64,000 bases of DNA from Chiridota heheva (taxonomy: Eukaryota > Echinodermata > Holothuroidea > Apodida > Chiridotidae). Each line of letters opens with the position of its first letter. Position 1 is the stretch's first letter. The stretch lies in the NCBI GenBank assembly GCA_020152595.1, contig JAIGNY010004486.1, forward strand, positions 1,328,001 to 1,392,000. Direction: 5' to 3'. Shown here piece after piece: positions 15,379-26,641 of this stretch. The notes below the pieces were generated by a model. That model was not told the origin of the DNA and searched no databases. It worked only from the letters and a program-made list of their open reading frames with translations. A program made the translations under genes and the position numbers.

Positions 15379-16679
15379 TTACAAGGCAGTGTAGTGTTAT
15401 GTAGTCAAGTATGTTAAGTTTGTTGTTAACGGCTATAGTGATAGAGGAGCTATAGACAATCATTTGCATTTTCTAGGTTATACAAAGAGGGACTTACTGG
15501 CCACATTCCCTTCCCTAATTTACATTTCTTTTGAGTTCTTCTTGAGATCAAGTATGTAAATTACATTAACAGTCAGGTATCTGGTATGTAAATGAGCTTG
15601 GCAGATACTGCTTGTACAAATTATATTGGTTATAGTTGATCATGTTATACAAGGTGTGGTTTATTAGGAATCAGTGAGTTATAGTTGAGAAGCAAGACTA
15701 AGTCTTACAACCTTGCAGTAAGAGTATTTTATTTCACACCAGACTCACAGTTTTGTTCTCAGTGCTTAGGGAGTGTGTGCTGACAGTTGCAGTGACTAGA
15801 AGCCTAGCCAACCTCAATCTATTAGATAAGGCTTGACTAAGGCGATGGGATCCTAAGGAAGAGAAATCTCCGGGAAGAAATCAGCCAGTTCTTATCACTT
15901 CAGTTTTAGGTCTGACTGCAGCGAGGGAAAAACAATAACATAATTACTCTCCCATAGTTGTGGAAGAAAGCATGGGAGAGTAAGATTGTATGCACTATTG
16001 GAGCTCCTGTTGGAGTTGACACTGTTGGAGTTTCTGTTAGAGTTGTTGAGACTTCAATTTTCTCTCTTGGTGTGCTGCTTTTTTCTAAGCCTAGGCCAGC
16101 TCGGTTCATTACAATATATACATTGAAATACGAGACAACGAATCGTGCAGCATTTGGTTGAAATTTTACCCAATCAAACAATTTAATTCCATATGACGAT
16201 TTTGCTTCTTTAATTTAGAACTCTCCGGGGTCTTAGAAATGCTTTTCATCCAGACAGTACAGTATACATTGTAGGCATCACACATTCAATTTATGCTTTG
16301 GGCGTAGTAAAGTAAAACGAATGGCAACTTACTTTTTCAGTACCAAAGACAATATGCCTAACGTTACTTTTTCTGTATAAAATAAATTAAATTACCATAA
16401 CACACAGATACGCAGTCTCTTCTGACTTTAGGATTTTCCTGGATCCTGTTCTGTTAGCTCAAAGCTTGTATTTATGCTGAATTTATCTTGTCTTGTTGAA
16501 TTAATCTGGATGCATTCTTTGTAATCATAGTGTAAAGGGCTCGTTTTTCCAATGTCTGTCTAGTCTTGCCTTAAATTGTGGGTATTGATTTGGATGTTAA
16601 AACTGAATTTGGTAAACTATTCCATATCAACTGAGCGGTGCACAAAAGAGAATTTCCTTAAGTTAAGCCATGGGCGGAT
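15379..16679. other. Intergenic, nothing recognised
   Basis: AT-rich sequence. The only structure I noted is a small perfect hairpin at about 15949-15986, with CTCTCCCAT arms around a 15-20 base loop. The overlapping open frames on both strands at 15906-16181 have no family features. Confidence 0.4.
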
Positions 16680-17130
16680 TTTAAAGATCTTATACTCATG
16701 TCCCCTAGTTGATGAATCCCCTTTGTATACCTACCTATGATATTTCCTAGACGAAAGGCTAGTAGCCTCAGATTTCAGACCTAAAACCCAAAGTGTCGAG
16801 TAATTTGTGACTCTCAGTCTTAAAGTGAAAGCAAAAATCCTGATCACACCAGTGCTTATCCAACCTGTTCTTAAACAAATTTAGATTACACGCTTCCACA
16901 ACCTCCTTAGGTAAATTATTCCTTAACTTGCAAATCCGATTAGAGAAAAATTTATGTCGAACGCTGGTGGAAGAATGTGATTGAAGAATTTTCCTGTTTT
17001 TAAAACCTCTTGTTCTAGTATCATTACGAATAGGTAATAAATTTGCAACTCTTGTCTATATAAGAGACAATCTTATATACTTCAATCATATCACTTCTTG
17101 CTCTTCTGTAGGCCCTAAGCTCTTGTTGTA
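16680..17130 (-). mobile_element. CR1/L2-like LINE fragment, reverse transcriptase C-terminus
   Basis: The minus-strand translation, broken by frameshifts, contains RAYRRARSDMIEVYKI, then a stop and shift, then NRICKLRNNLPKEVVEACNL and FKNRLDKHW. This is the typical C-terminal block of CR1/L2-group reverse transcriptases. It is 5'-truncated and inactivated by several lesions. Confidence 0.8.
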
Positions 17131-17999
17131 TGAATATTATTAAACCGAATGTGACAAACTGACAGTTAGGGTCCTACTACGAATGACAATTTAACCTTAC
17201 CCTACCTAAAAAAAAATTTCATTCGTTTTTTTTTGAGTGTATTCAATTGTCAGACGCTTCGCACAACAATGAACGTCAGTCGGACTCTTCCGATTGATGA
17301 TTGTGTGTAACTTAGTTACACTGTAGGCCTACGTTAATTACAAATTTAGCATTCTCATTCGTTTATCTTACCGTGCATGTAACAATAGTTTGGTACGCAA
17401 CTTACCTCTGGCTCAAAAGGCGAAATAAACTCAATTTCCTACTCATTGCTGACATTTCTCTGAACTGAGTGACGATTTAAATAATTTGGAGTAACCTTGA
17501 TATAGGCCTAGGCTGATAATTCTAACATGACTGCCACAAATATATTATATAACGTGACATTGTTGCAGTTGTGCAATTACTTCTGGTGGTACAATATTAT
17601 TAGTCTTCTCTCACGACTTGACTAAACATACAGATCATACTTCGAACCACCAGGGAGTTGTTATTTAGACGATCAGTTTAGTTAAAAGTTCTAGATCTAA
17701 GGATGCTTTTCCCCGGCTTTGTTGTTTATGTGTCGGAGGTGAGCCTGTGCGATGAATCCTTAAGGCATGATAGACTTACACATTTACCATGATAGATAGC
17801 ACAGTAGCCTCGCACGGGAGTCCACAAAATGAGAGAGGAGGGGGGGAAAGGGATCTCGCTGAGATTCTATAATTAAAAATCGGGAAGAGAGGGAAGGGAG
17901 GTAGGCGGGGATTAAAGGCATCGGTTTTGTAAATAAGTGGATTCGTGACGGGTACCCGAAGAGGAACTTTGGAAGATACCTTGTTTTTGCACGAAGTTT

Positions 18000-18782
18000 A
18001 AAAATTCAATTAACATAACATAACAAGATGACAGGCTAAGAAGGTAAGTCATCCCATCATTTTTTTTTAAAGCCCAAACTTACACCACCACCACCACAAA
18101 AAATAGATGTCAAAGAAGCCCAGAGTTGAAGAACTTATCAAAATTGACTTTGAAATTGTGAACAGAATTGGAACTAACTATACCCACTCAGGAAACCATT
18201 CCACTCATTAACAACTCTTTGCGAAAAGCTAAAACGCCGAATATCTATCCGTGAGAAGTCTTTTGTCAACTTCAAACTGTTACAACGCGTCACATGAGGA
18301 TTAGCTGAAACATGCAAGAAATTACAGGAAGTCAAAGCATCATTACCAGATAGAAATTTAAAAACCTAAATAACATAACATAAAAAGATTACTGGCTTAG
18401 AAGGGTAAGTCACCCCATAAAAAGCCCAAACTAACACCACCACCACAAAAAAAATCCAAAAAAAAATCAAAGACGCCCAGAGTTATTAAAGAACTTATTA
18501 ATGTTGACATTGGAATTGTGAACAAAATTGCAGCTAACTACCCACTCGGAAAACCATTCCACTCTTTGCGAAAAGCTTAAACGTCGAATATCTATCCAAA
18601 TCATATCGCCGCGGCCGAATATCTATCCGAATCATATCGCCACGTACTCTTCTCAACTCAAGCGTGGTCAAACCAAGAATTCGCAACCTAGATTCCTTAC
18701 TTCGGGAAGAAATCTAGTGGCCCTTCGCTGAACCTGCTCCAAATAAACGTATCCTTCTCATAAAGGGATTTCAAGCCTGAAT
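18000..18782 (-). mobile_element. Two adjacent LINE 3' ends (minus strand)
   Basis: Two copies of the same 3' end, at about 18010-18360 and 18370-18780, each begin on the plus strand with AACATAACATAA-type tails. Each continues with the reverse complement of the tail seen at 23110-23490 (TTAGCCCGT...TTATGTTATG) and with ACACCACCACCACAAAAAA. Both are truncated before the catalytic domain. Confidence 0.75.
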
Positions 18783-19880
18783 AGCATAGTAACATAACAT
18801 AACAAGATGACGGGCTAAGAAGGGAGAGTCATCCCATGAAAAGCTCAAACTAACACCACCACCACCACCAAAAAATTAATAAAATCAAAGCCTAGATTCG
18901 TAAGAGAGATTCCTAACTTTGAGAATAAGTCTAGTGGCTGTTTGCTGAATCTGCTCCAAAATAAACTTATCCTTTTCATACTCAAGGTGAGGCCTGACTA
19001 ACTGCTAATACAAATTCAGAACCAAGAAAACAACAAATTCATCTAATCAAACCAAACATCCTATTTGCCCTTAGCTGCTAAAGCACACTGTTTAGAAGGC
19101 TTCAAATTGCTAGTAATGACAACAACTAGATCCCTTTCTTGATCAACACAACCACGATTTAAACCTTTCTTGCAGTAATCAAAAGCCAAATTGCTCTGAC
19201 CAAAATGAATAACTTTGCATTTATCTACATTGAATGACCTCTGCCACGTTCGGGTCCAAGTAACTAACTTATCCAGATCAGTTTGCAACAGTCAGACAGT
19301 GACGAATCCTTACCATCATCAACAGTTCTGTTAGCTTAGGGTCATCAGTAAATTTACAAATCCTGGAGCCAAGGTAATTAAGATAGAAAAAAGACGCGGA
19401 CCCAATACAGAACCCTAAAGAACACCACTTGTAACCTTTACTTGTAACCTTCTTCCATAAGATACTTCACCATTAACAAGAACTCTTTGCGACCTGTTAA
19501 TTAACCAAGAAGAGTCCAACTGGCACACTTTCCCTGCACACCAAGTGGTATTGTTTTCAACATTAGCCTGCCTAACGGAACCTTATTAAATGGTTTTGGA
19601 AATCTTTAACATATAACATTATGACCACAATGAATTTGTTTAGTAAAATGATTAAAAAACTTCAATAAATTAGAAACACAAGACCTCTTAGGTAAGAAGC
19701 CATACTGGGACAAATTCAGCAAACCATTGACCAGTAAATGATCTAGTACAATATCCTTAACAATGGACTCCATGACCTTCAAGTTGCACACAACACTAGT
19801 AAGACTCAATAGTAAATGCTGAGAACCTATAAACTTTTAACAAAATTCCTAACGTCTGAGCGTTAAACCTACTGAGATAA
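18783..19880 (-). mobile_element. CR1/L2-like LINE with reverse transcriptase fragments (minus strand)
   Basis: The minus strand encodes, in order, pieces of a non-LTR reverse transcriptase: 19809-19606 (SLTSVVCNLKVMESIVKD, NLSQYGFLPKRSCVSNLL), then 19288-19061 (LDKLVTWTRTW, FNVDKCKVIHFGQ). The 3' end at 18783-18900 matches the two adjacent tails. Frameshifts separate the pieces and I do not see the YADD catalytic box, so the copy is dead. These motifs place it in the CR1/L2/Jockey group. Confidence 0.82.
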
Positions 19881-20269
19881 ACATTAACGATTTGACAGTT
19901 TGGGAACCATTTCTAAACAACTATATGACGTGAATTTTGGGTAAAATTGTGCTCTGATTCTAAAAAATTCTTATTTCCGATGCTCCAAAATGGCGTTAAA
20001 TCGTTCAAAAAGTTAAAAAAATTATGAGATGAAAGGAAGAAATTCAATTTTGCCATTAAAATCTACAATTGCGTCGGCATTTCTAAACAGGTAGAGAAAT
20101 AAGTGAAAATTGAGAAAATATAAACAAAATCGTGGGTTCCATTGTCGAAGCCTTGTTAGTGGCCAGGAAGCCAGGGGCGAAGCCATAACGACGGAACGTA
20201 CAGTGCAGAGAACGAGCAGCTAGATATTCGTTATTAGTTTAAGTAGGAATATTCACACCCACTCCCATC

Positions 20270-20278
20270 ATGCCCAGG
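20270..20278 (+). CDS. TOP3A: Possible first coding exon of the mitochondrial TOP3A isoform
   Basis: ATGCCCAGG is followed at once by GTAAGA, a good donor, at the end of a comparatively CG-containing stretch (20150-20278). Spliced to the acceptor at 26491 it stays in frame and gives Met-Pro-Arg plus 16 residues before the Met at 26540. That is an N-terminal extension of 19 residues with basic and hydrophobic character, like the presequence of vertebrate TOP3A. Only phase, donor strength and arrangement support this; the splice partner is not proven. Confidence 0.3.
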
Positions 20279-20389
20279 GTAAGAAAAAATGTCGCTTTTG
20301 GCAAAGAAGGCCATAAACTATACAAATAGTGGTGTAGCTTATTTCATTGGAGACAGGGGAATCAAGGCGGGGGGAACAGGGGAAACGTA

Positions 20390-20580
20390 CCGCTCCAACT
20401 TTTCTCAAAAGTTTGAAAAGTGTCCTTTTTTTAGAGAGAAAAAAAGTTCCTTTTTTCTGAGAAAAAGGTGCCTTTTTTCAGACGGGAAAAGGCCCGTTTT
20501 ATGAAAGAAAAGTGCCTTTTTTTAGAAGGAAAAGTGCCCTTATAAAGAGGATAAAACCTTTTTAGAGAAGGCCCAGAACA
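20390..20580. repeat. Degenerate repeat with GAAAAGTGCCTTTTTT-type units
   Basis: Variants of AAAAGTGCCTTTTTTNAGA recur about six to seven times at irregular spacing of about 20-35 bases. Each unit is a near inverted repeat (purine half, pyrimidine half). No coding potential. Confidence 0.6.
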
Positions 20581-22043
20581 TGCCTTTTAGACATGGAACA
20601 ATTTTTTTTAAAACTATATAACTGATCTTTTTATTAAAGAAAGAAACACAAGAAACGCCCTAACAAGACTGAAATTGTGAAATTCGCATACGCTATTCCG
20701 AAATTTCCTTAAAGACAAAGTTGGGGCCCAACAGCTCTATATCATGGAATTTTCATACTTAAAAAGCCTTAGCCTCTGCCTATCTTTGTTTTTTCATCTT
20801 ATCTCGTAAATACTTTTAAAATTCAGTTCTAAAGTGTTCGAGCCATCCCAAATTTCATTATAATGAGCCTGCATCTTTGAAATAGGCCATGCAGGGCAAA
20901 ACTTAGTATTTGGAACCGGGCCATTGTGATACTAGTAAACTGACGTGACCTCCCCAATATTTTTTGTTAAGTTTAAAAGGTGGCCTTCTGCAGAGATTAA
21001 AAAAGTGTTTAAAAAAATGTATTGAAGTCCTCTTATTATAAGTGATCTTTTTATTGACAGGTTGAAGAAAGTAACACAAACACCTCACAAAATTTCACTC
21101 GCCGTGACATGTGGGGCGCCTTTAATTTGAGTTCTGAAAAGACATACACGGAGACCATTGCCACTCACTGGCTGAAGACTGGGTGTGAATTGCCATCTTG
21201 TCTAATTTATCTGTTTATATTGATATACCGTGTTACATTTATCCTCAGCCATGATCTATATAAGAATTAATCCTTCCGATTTCAAAACTTATGATCTATG
21301 AATTTTCCCATTTGTGTAGATTTTGGTATAGCATGTATAAAATTGCTCTATTTTACCAACTTTTGGACCAAATTATTTTGAGTTTTTGACGCTGTAAATT
21401 AAAAAAGAAGGGAACATAGGTCACCACTAAGAATTTTCAGATCGATTAAAGTTTATACATGAACATATAAAGTTGTGCTACTGCTTTGAAAAACACGATA
21501 GTTGAAAAAGTGCCTCTCAGATTATGTGCCCCCAGATTTAAACATTTTCCGGTTCACTTTATGCGTACTGCACGTGCAAGTGGCAAATTTCGTATCTGTA
21601 ATAATAAAAAAAAAAAGTAAAGAAATTTTCTGGTATTGGTGGTGGTAGTAGGGACGAAGGGGAAGGGAATGGGGAAATTTATTAATGCCCCTAAATCTAT
21701 TTTATACAAGATTACTTTACATGCTTTATAAATAAATACAAGTCCCAGCAGGTACAGGTTTTGAAAGAGTATAGAAAGGGGTACCTCAAGTACAGGTAGG
21801 CCTGGCAACATCAAAATGTTAACATAACATTGCATATGTAAAAAAATATGTTTGTGCCGACTTATCACCAGATTATGCACACAGCGGAGCCTAAGGGAAA
21901 AAAATGAAGAGATTATGCTGTAGTTCAAAATCGATTCGTTAGACCTTCATTATTGGGAAAGGATGATGGCACTTTGCCCCAATAAGATTATTGAGAGACA
22001 TAAACCCGTGGCTCCCATTTCATAGCCCCATATTAATTATCTA

Positions 22044-23612
22044 ATTATCATAGGCGTATGGCACGTGCTTATATGGGCGACGCTTGCCTGAAAAATAAAG
22101 CGATTGCCCAAATATTTGGGTGGGTTCAATTGCTCAATTGTTGGATTTTGTTCAAAAAATTAATACCGATAATCAACATTTCGGATAGAATGTACAAACA
22201 TACTCACTATATTCAAAATGCTATAATCATGGTGTAGTGAATAAAATTGATAAATTTTGAAATACACATGGATGAGTTCTGGAAATTGCTTTAAAACAAC
22301 CGTGTAACGCATTGGTAGTAGACTATATAGCTAGTATTGATAGTTAGTAATGACGTCACAATGTTCCACCATTTAGAAGCAAATGATGTTTTATACAACA
22401 AGCAAATGTGCTTCCTCAGAAAAATGTGCACTATGCCTACTCAGTATATAGCCTTTTATGTTTTTGCTCCTAAAATGACGGGCATCCACACGAGACAAAA
22501 TATTAAACCATGGAGTTTTCGTTAACATCTCCCGGATTAATCACAAACACGTATGACTTCAATTGTAATCAACTTACAACATTGGGTCAAAAATTAATTA
22601 CATCAAAAAATAGTATCTGACTTAACTTTTTTTTAAATATATTTTTGTTTCTTGGTAGAGAGGTTGTTCTTAATTTGTATAAGCAGTTAATCAGGCCTCA
22701 CCTTGAGTATGCTATTCAGGCTTGGAGTCCCTTTTATGGGAAGGATAAGTTTATTTTGGAGCAGCTTCAGCGAAGAGCCACTAGACTTATTCCCGAAGTA
22801 AGGAATCTTTTTTATGAATCTAGGTTGCGAATTTTTAGTTTGACCACGCTTGGGTTGAGAAGAGTACGTGGCAATTTGATTCAGGTTTTTAAGTTCCTAT
22901 GATGCCTTGACTTCCTGTTATTTCTTGCATGTTTGAGCATGGTAACAGTTTAAAGTTGACCAAAGAGTTCTCACGGGTAGATATGCGGCGTTTTAGCTTT
23001 TCGTAAAGAATTGTTAAAGAGTGGAATGTTTAGTTCCAATTCTGTTCACTATTTCAAAGTCAATATTGATAAGTTCTTTACTAACTCTGGGCTTCTTTGA
23101 TTATTTTTGTGGTGGTTGGTGTTGGTGTTAGTTTGGGCTTTTTATGGGTCGACTAACCTTTCTTAGCCCGTAATCTTGTTATGTTATCTTATATTCGGCG
23201 TTTTAGTTTTTCGCAAATAGTTGTTAATGAGTGGAATGGTTTGCCTGAGTGAGTAGTTAGCTCCAATTCTGTTCACAATTTCAAAGTCAAAATTGATAAT
23301 TTCTTTACTTACTCTGGGCGTCTTTGATTTTTTGTTTGTTTTTGGTAGTGGTGGTGTTAGTGTGAGTTTAGGCTTTACATGAGGTGACTAACCCGTCTAA
23401 GCCCGTTTTCTTGTTATGCTATGTTATGTTTTTATGGGGTGACTAACCCTTCTTACAGTCTTAGCCCGTAATCTTGTTATGTTATGTTATATATATATTT
23501 TTTTATTAATTTACCCTTCTGCCCAAAAAGCGCTGCTGATGCCTAAAAATGTGTCCATTTTGGAAACTGGGGGGGGGGGGAAGTTCTCCCTTTGCCCGAC
23601 GTCCTGTGCGCC
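22044..23612. mobile_element. Composite element with CATAGGCG inverted ends and an inner LINE
   Basis: The left end reads ATTATCATAGGCGTATGGCA and the right end inverts to ATTATCATAGGCGCACAGGA, about 15 matching bases. The outer parts contain GCCCAAATATTTGGG and CTGCCCAAAAAGCG. Between them sits a plus-strand LINE fragment with several tails. It could be one DNA element invaded by a LINE, or two fragments; the interior is too decayed to decide. Confidence 0.45.
22640..23490 (+). mobile_element. CR1/L2-like LINE fragment followed by repeated 3' tails
   Basis: The open frame 22645-22902 encodes LYKQLIRPHLEYAIQAWSPF, then LEQLQRRATRLIPE and LRIFSLTTLGLRRVRGNLIQ. This is the conserved thumb-to-C-terminal segment of CR1/L2-type reverse transcriptases. 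Three successive 3' ends (each with TTAGCCCGT...CTTGTTATGTTAT) follow at about 23110-23192, 23195-23430 and 23435-23490. The family is the same as the minus-strand copies at 18000-19880. Confidence 0.85.
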
Positions 23613-23625
23613 TATGATAATGATT

Positions 23626-25470
23626 GTAAAGGCTGGAAGCAAGTATAGCCAATAATTTCATTGACCTTTGTTTGCTAACGTCGATCTAATCATGGAGGTA
23701 GACCTCCATGGTCTAATATAAGTATGCACCCTAACTAAGATGGCAGCTTCCTTGTAAGGCCTACATTCGGAGATTTTGCGCGCGATTTTCGAAATTAATT
23801 GATAATTAAGTGTTATCATCGTCCAATGAAGCATATTTTCTTGAAATTGGTAACTATTGGCCTTATATCTGCGAATTACTTCATTGATTTTTTCTTTCCA
23901 TTAAAGCTATTTACGAAGGCTTATCCAAGCTAAGTTTAGGCCAGAGCCTATATTTAGCCCAGTACATGCCCTGCGTGACGATTACATTAGTCATTAGGCT
24001 AACCGGCGTTAACGATACAAAATAGGCAAGCTTTTGATGTTGCAATTGATCATTCAGTGTATCAAGCGTTAGGTTTAAATTGACACCATCCACAGAGCTC
24101 TACGTTAGGCTAAGAAGAACTTAAAAGTTACTTTTATTAATATTCAACTTAGCAAAAACATTGTTAACTTTTTAATCTTTAACATGTATTAATTATTTCA
24201 ATGGGCACAACTGCGGAATACCCTGCATTTTTTGATATTACTTTGTAGCAGTTTTACACACTTTTTACCTCGTTGCCTGTGCCCAAAGCATTTCCCAAGT
24301 TTTCAACTTGAATTAAAAACTCCACTACTTAGCCCGTAGCCCTATTCAAAACTCAAAAGGACACCCAACCATGTAGCTCATAGCCTATGAATATATGTCA
24401 TTGTGTTTGCACCGGGTCCAAAAATCGGACCGGGTATCCGACCTGCATAATTTGTAGGGTATCCGGGTATCCGACCTGCCAACAAGGACTTATCAATATT
24501 TTTCGCGAGTTAATGTTAAAATCAACCTTGCACTTTGTAAAATCTTGTGATATTTCTTGTTTTTTCAATCGTTTCTTTGTTTTTGTGAATACAGAAATAA
24601 AAAAACAAATGTTTCTAGTCTCTTTTATTGACCTGTCTTCATAAAATACCACACAAAATAATATACTCAATTCCTCAAAATTTCACAGAACGAGTGTTTT
24701 CTGGAATAATACGTGATTCCACGGTTCTGTTATGTGCACGCTCAGTAGCACGTAACAATTTCATTTGAACACAAGTTGTGATTGGTTTATAATAGGTGTT
24801 ATGTTTTTTTCAGCAAATAGCAGACACGCTTTTAAAATAGTTTGCTAATGTACAATCACAATATATTTTTTCTGTAGCATACTACACACACTGCTTTTTG
24901 GGTATATCTTTTTTTTACAGCAAAGTTTAGAGAGTTTAAGGTTTTGCGCTACTAGTACATGTATAGTAGTACTACTAGCGTACCTACATTACTAGCCACA
25001 TCGCTCGTTCAACATTTCTGCGATCTGTGACATTATTTTGTGATTGTTTTATTGCATTACATTGGAATAGAAAAGAAACAAAACACTTTTAAAATTCTTG
25101 TAACTTAAGATTTATTCTTTTAACATACAATTCTGAAACAGAAACAGTCTTCTATTGGTAATATTATGAAAATCCATACCCGGGTTGTATTTTCGAAACC
25201 GGATAGCAACACAATCGGAAAAAACTTAGAAAACACAATAAAAAACTTTGGCTTATACATGACATTGACAGACTGTGTAGGCTTAGCCTCTTCATTTCTA
25301 GGTACACTTCTGGAATAGCAGGCTATTCTGCAGTTACCTAATTTCAGTGATAACAAAGAAGCATCTTAAAGAAAACATAGCCTACATACTTTCAATTTCA
25401 AATTCATATTACCTTAAACCAGGAATTTTCACAGACATAAATTCCTTTTTTAATTCCCTAAAAAAATGTT
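23626..25470. other. Intergenic or TOP3A first intron, nothing supported
   Basis: No gene recognised. At 24415-24480 a short phrase GGGTATCCGACCTGC is repeated in direct order. The remainder is AT-rich. Confidence 0.4.
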
Positions 25471-25793
25471 CAAAAACTTTTCTCCTTAGGTGCAAAATTG
25501 GGGAAAATTTTAAGCTATTTTGAATGCCTTGTTAGACTTATCTTTAATACAGCTGTTTGTAATTTGAAATTTATTGAGACATTAAGTAATTCATAAATGA
25601 CTAAGTAACAATCACAATATGTTTAATTTTATAAGTGTATTTTCATCCCAAGTTTATGATTTGTTTATGATCAAATCTAAATAGTGTGATTTAACTTGAT
25701 TTTAGTAATAAAAACGATTGGAATTTCCTTTTTTAAAGCCTCAAAAGTGTCTCTAAGTTTCCCCAATTTTGCACCCAAGGCAGGAAGTTTTTG
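25471..25793. mobile_element. 323-bp MITE-like inverted-repeat element
   Basis: The left arm CAAAAACTTTTCTCCTTAGG plus TGCAAAATTGGGGAAA is mirrored at the right end (TTTCCCCAATTTTGCACCCAAGG...GTTTTTG). The arms extend with mismatches to about 55 bases. The interior is AT-rich without coding capacity. Confidence 0.7.
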
Positions 25794-26490
25794 TATATTT
25801 TATGCGGGGTATGGATTGTTAAGGAATTTATCTTGCTATTTTAAAGAATTTCATGACCAGGGATGCAAGAGTTTTCAAATAAGAATACAAAATAAGCAAA
25901 GTTTGAGGTGTTTCCTCCCTGTGTTTCCTATGCAACCTAACACTAAAGACCCCTCATCATCATCTTCCTTGGGCTTTACTGTGCAGAAACCTCCACTGGA
26001 GTATACACGCACAGCCACGAACGACTATGGTTGCCATTTGAAGTGTGGCCTATATTCAACATCAAGCCTAAAATATGGCATTGAAAAATACCGTCGATAT
26101 ACACTGTAGATACTATAACCTTTTCTGGTTCCTGATTGATTTTTTTTTGTGGAAATCAGACGTGAAATCTGAATTTTTATAGCATAGTCGGAATTAATTT
26201 TCGTTAAATATCAGGGTATTTCTTATGCAGCCTAACTTTACAACCCCTATGGTTGCCATTTTGATTGTGGCCTATTGTTTCAAAAGTGTCTTGGATTCTG
26301 CAATTTATACTCCTAGTAGGCTACATGCATTGGCTTTGCATGCTTTTTTTTCAGACAACTTAAAAGTGTTTATACTGTAATTAATTAGAAGACAATAACA
26401 CAATTTCATGCCCAAATGAAATAGGAAAGAACACAAAAGTATGGTGTAAAAATCACATTATTGATTAAATGTGTTTACTGTCTTTTCACA
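25794..26490. other. Dispersed repeat sequence just before TOP3A
   Basis: This contains two copies (about 25920-26060 and 26215-26285) of a repeat phrase TATGCAGCCTAACTTT then CCCCTATGGTTGCCATTT. The first copy is interrupted by about 80 bases. A third relative lies at 13690-13760. The region ends in the 3' splice site ACTGTCTTTTCACAG at 26491. Confidence 0.5.
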
Positions 26491-26491
26491 G

Positions 26492-26641
26492 AGAGAAATA
26501 CATGTTTTTCTTGGATTTAAACATCTGTGTCAGTATTCCATGGCAGGCCGTGGAAGAATAAGAAAAGTTCTCAATGTAGCAGAAAAGAATGATGCGGCCA
26601 AGTCACTGGCAGAGTTAATGTCCCGGGGTACTTACAGGAGG
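26492..26641 (+). CDS. TOP3A: TOP3A exon with the nuclear start codon (exon 1)
   Basis: Acceptor CTTTTCACAG at 26482-26491 and donor GTAAGT at 26642. The Met at 26540 opens [20 protein letters not shown] and is the best nuclear-isoform start. The 48 bases between the acceptor and this Met are open in the same frame and begin in phase 0. An upstream exon ending in phase 0 could therefore add a mitochondrial presequence, as in vertebrate TOP3A with its two starts. The exon ends in phase 0 after Arg34. Confidence 0.9.

Larger units (their letters stand above)
19881..22040. other. Mostly unrecognised sequence with a possible first TOP3A exon
   Basis: This holds the candidate exon at about 20160-20278 and the purine-rich repeat at 20390-20580, both entered separately. 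The remainder is AT-rich with no supported gene; the 124-codon minus-strand frame at 21554-21928 lacks recognisable features. Confidence 0.4.
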
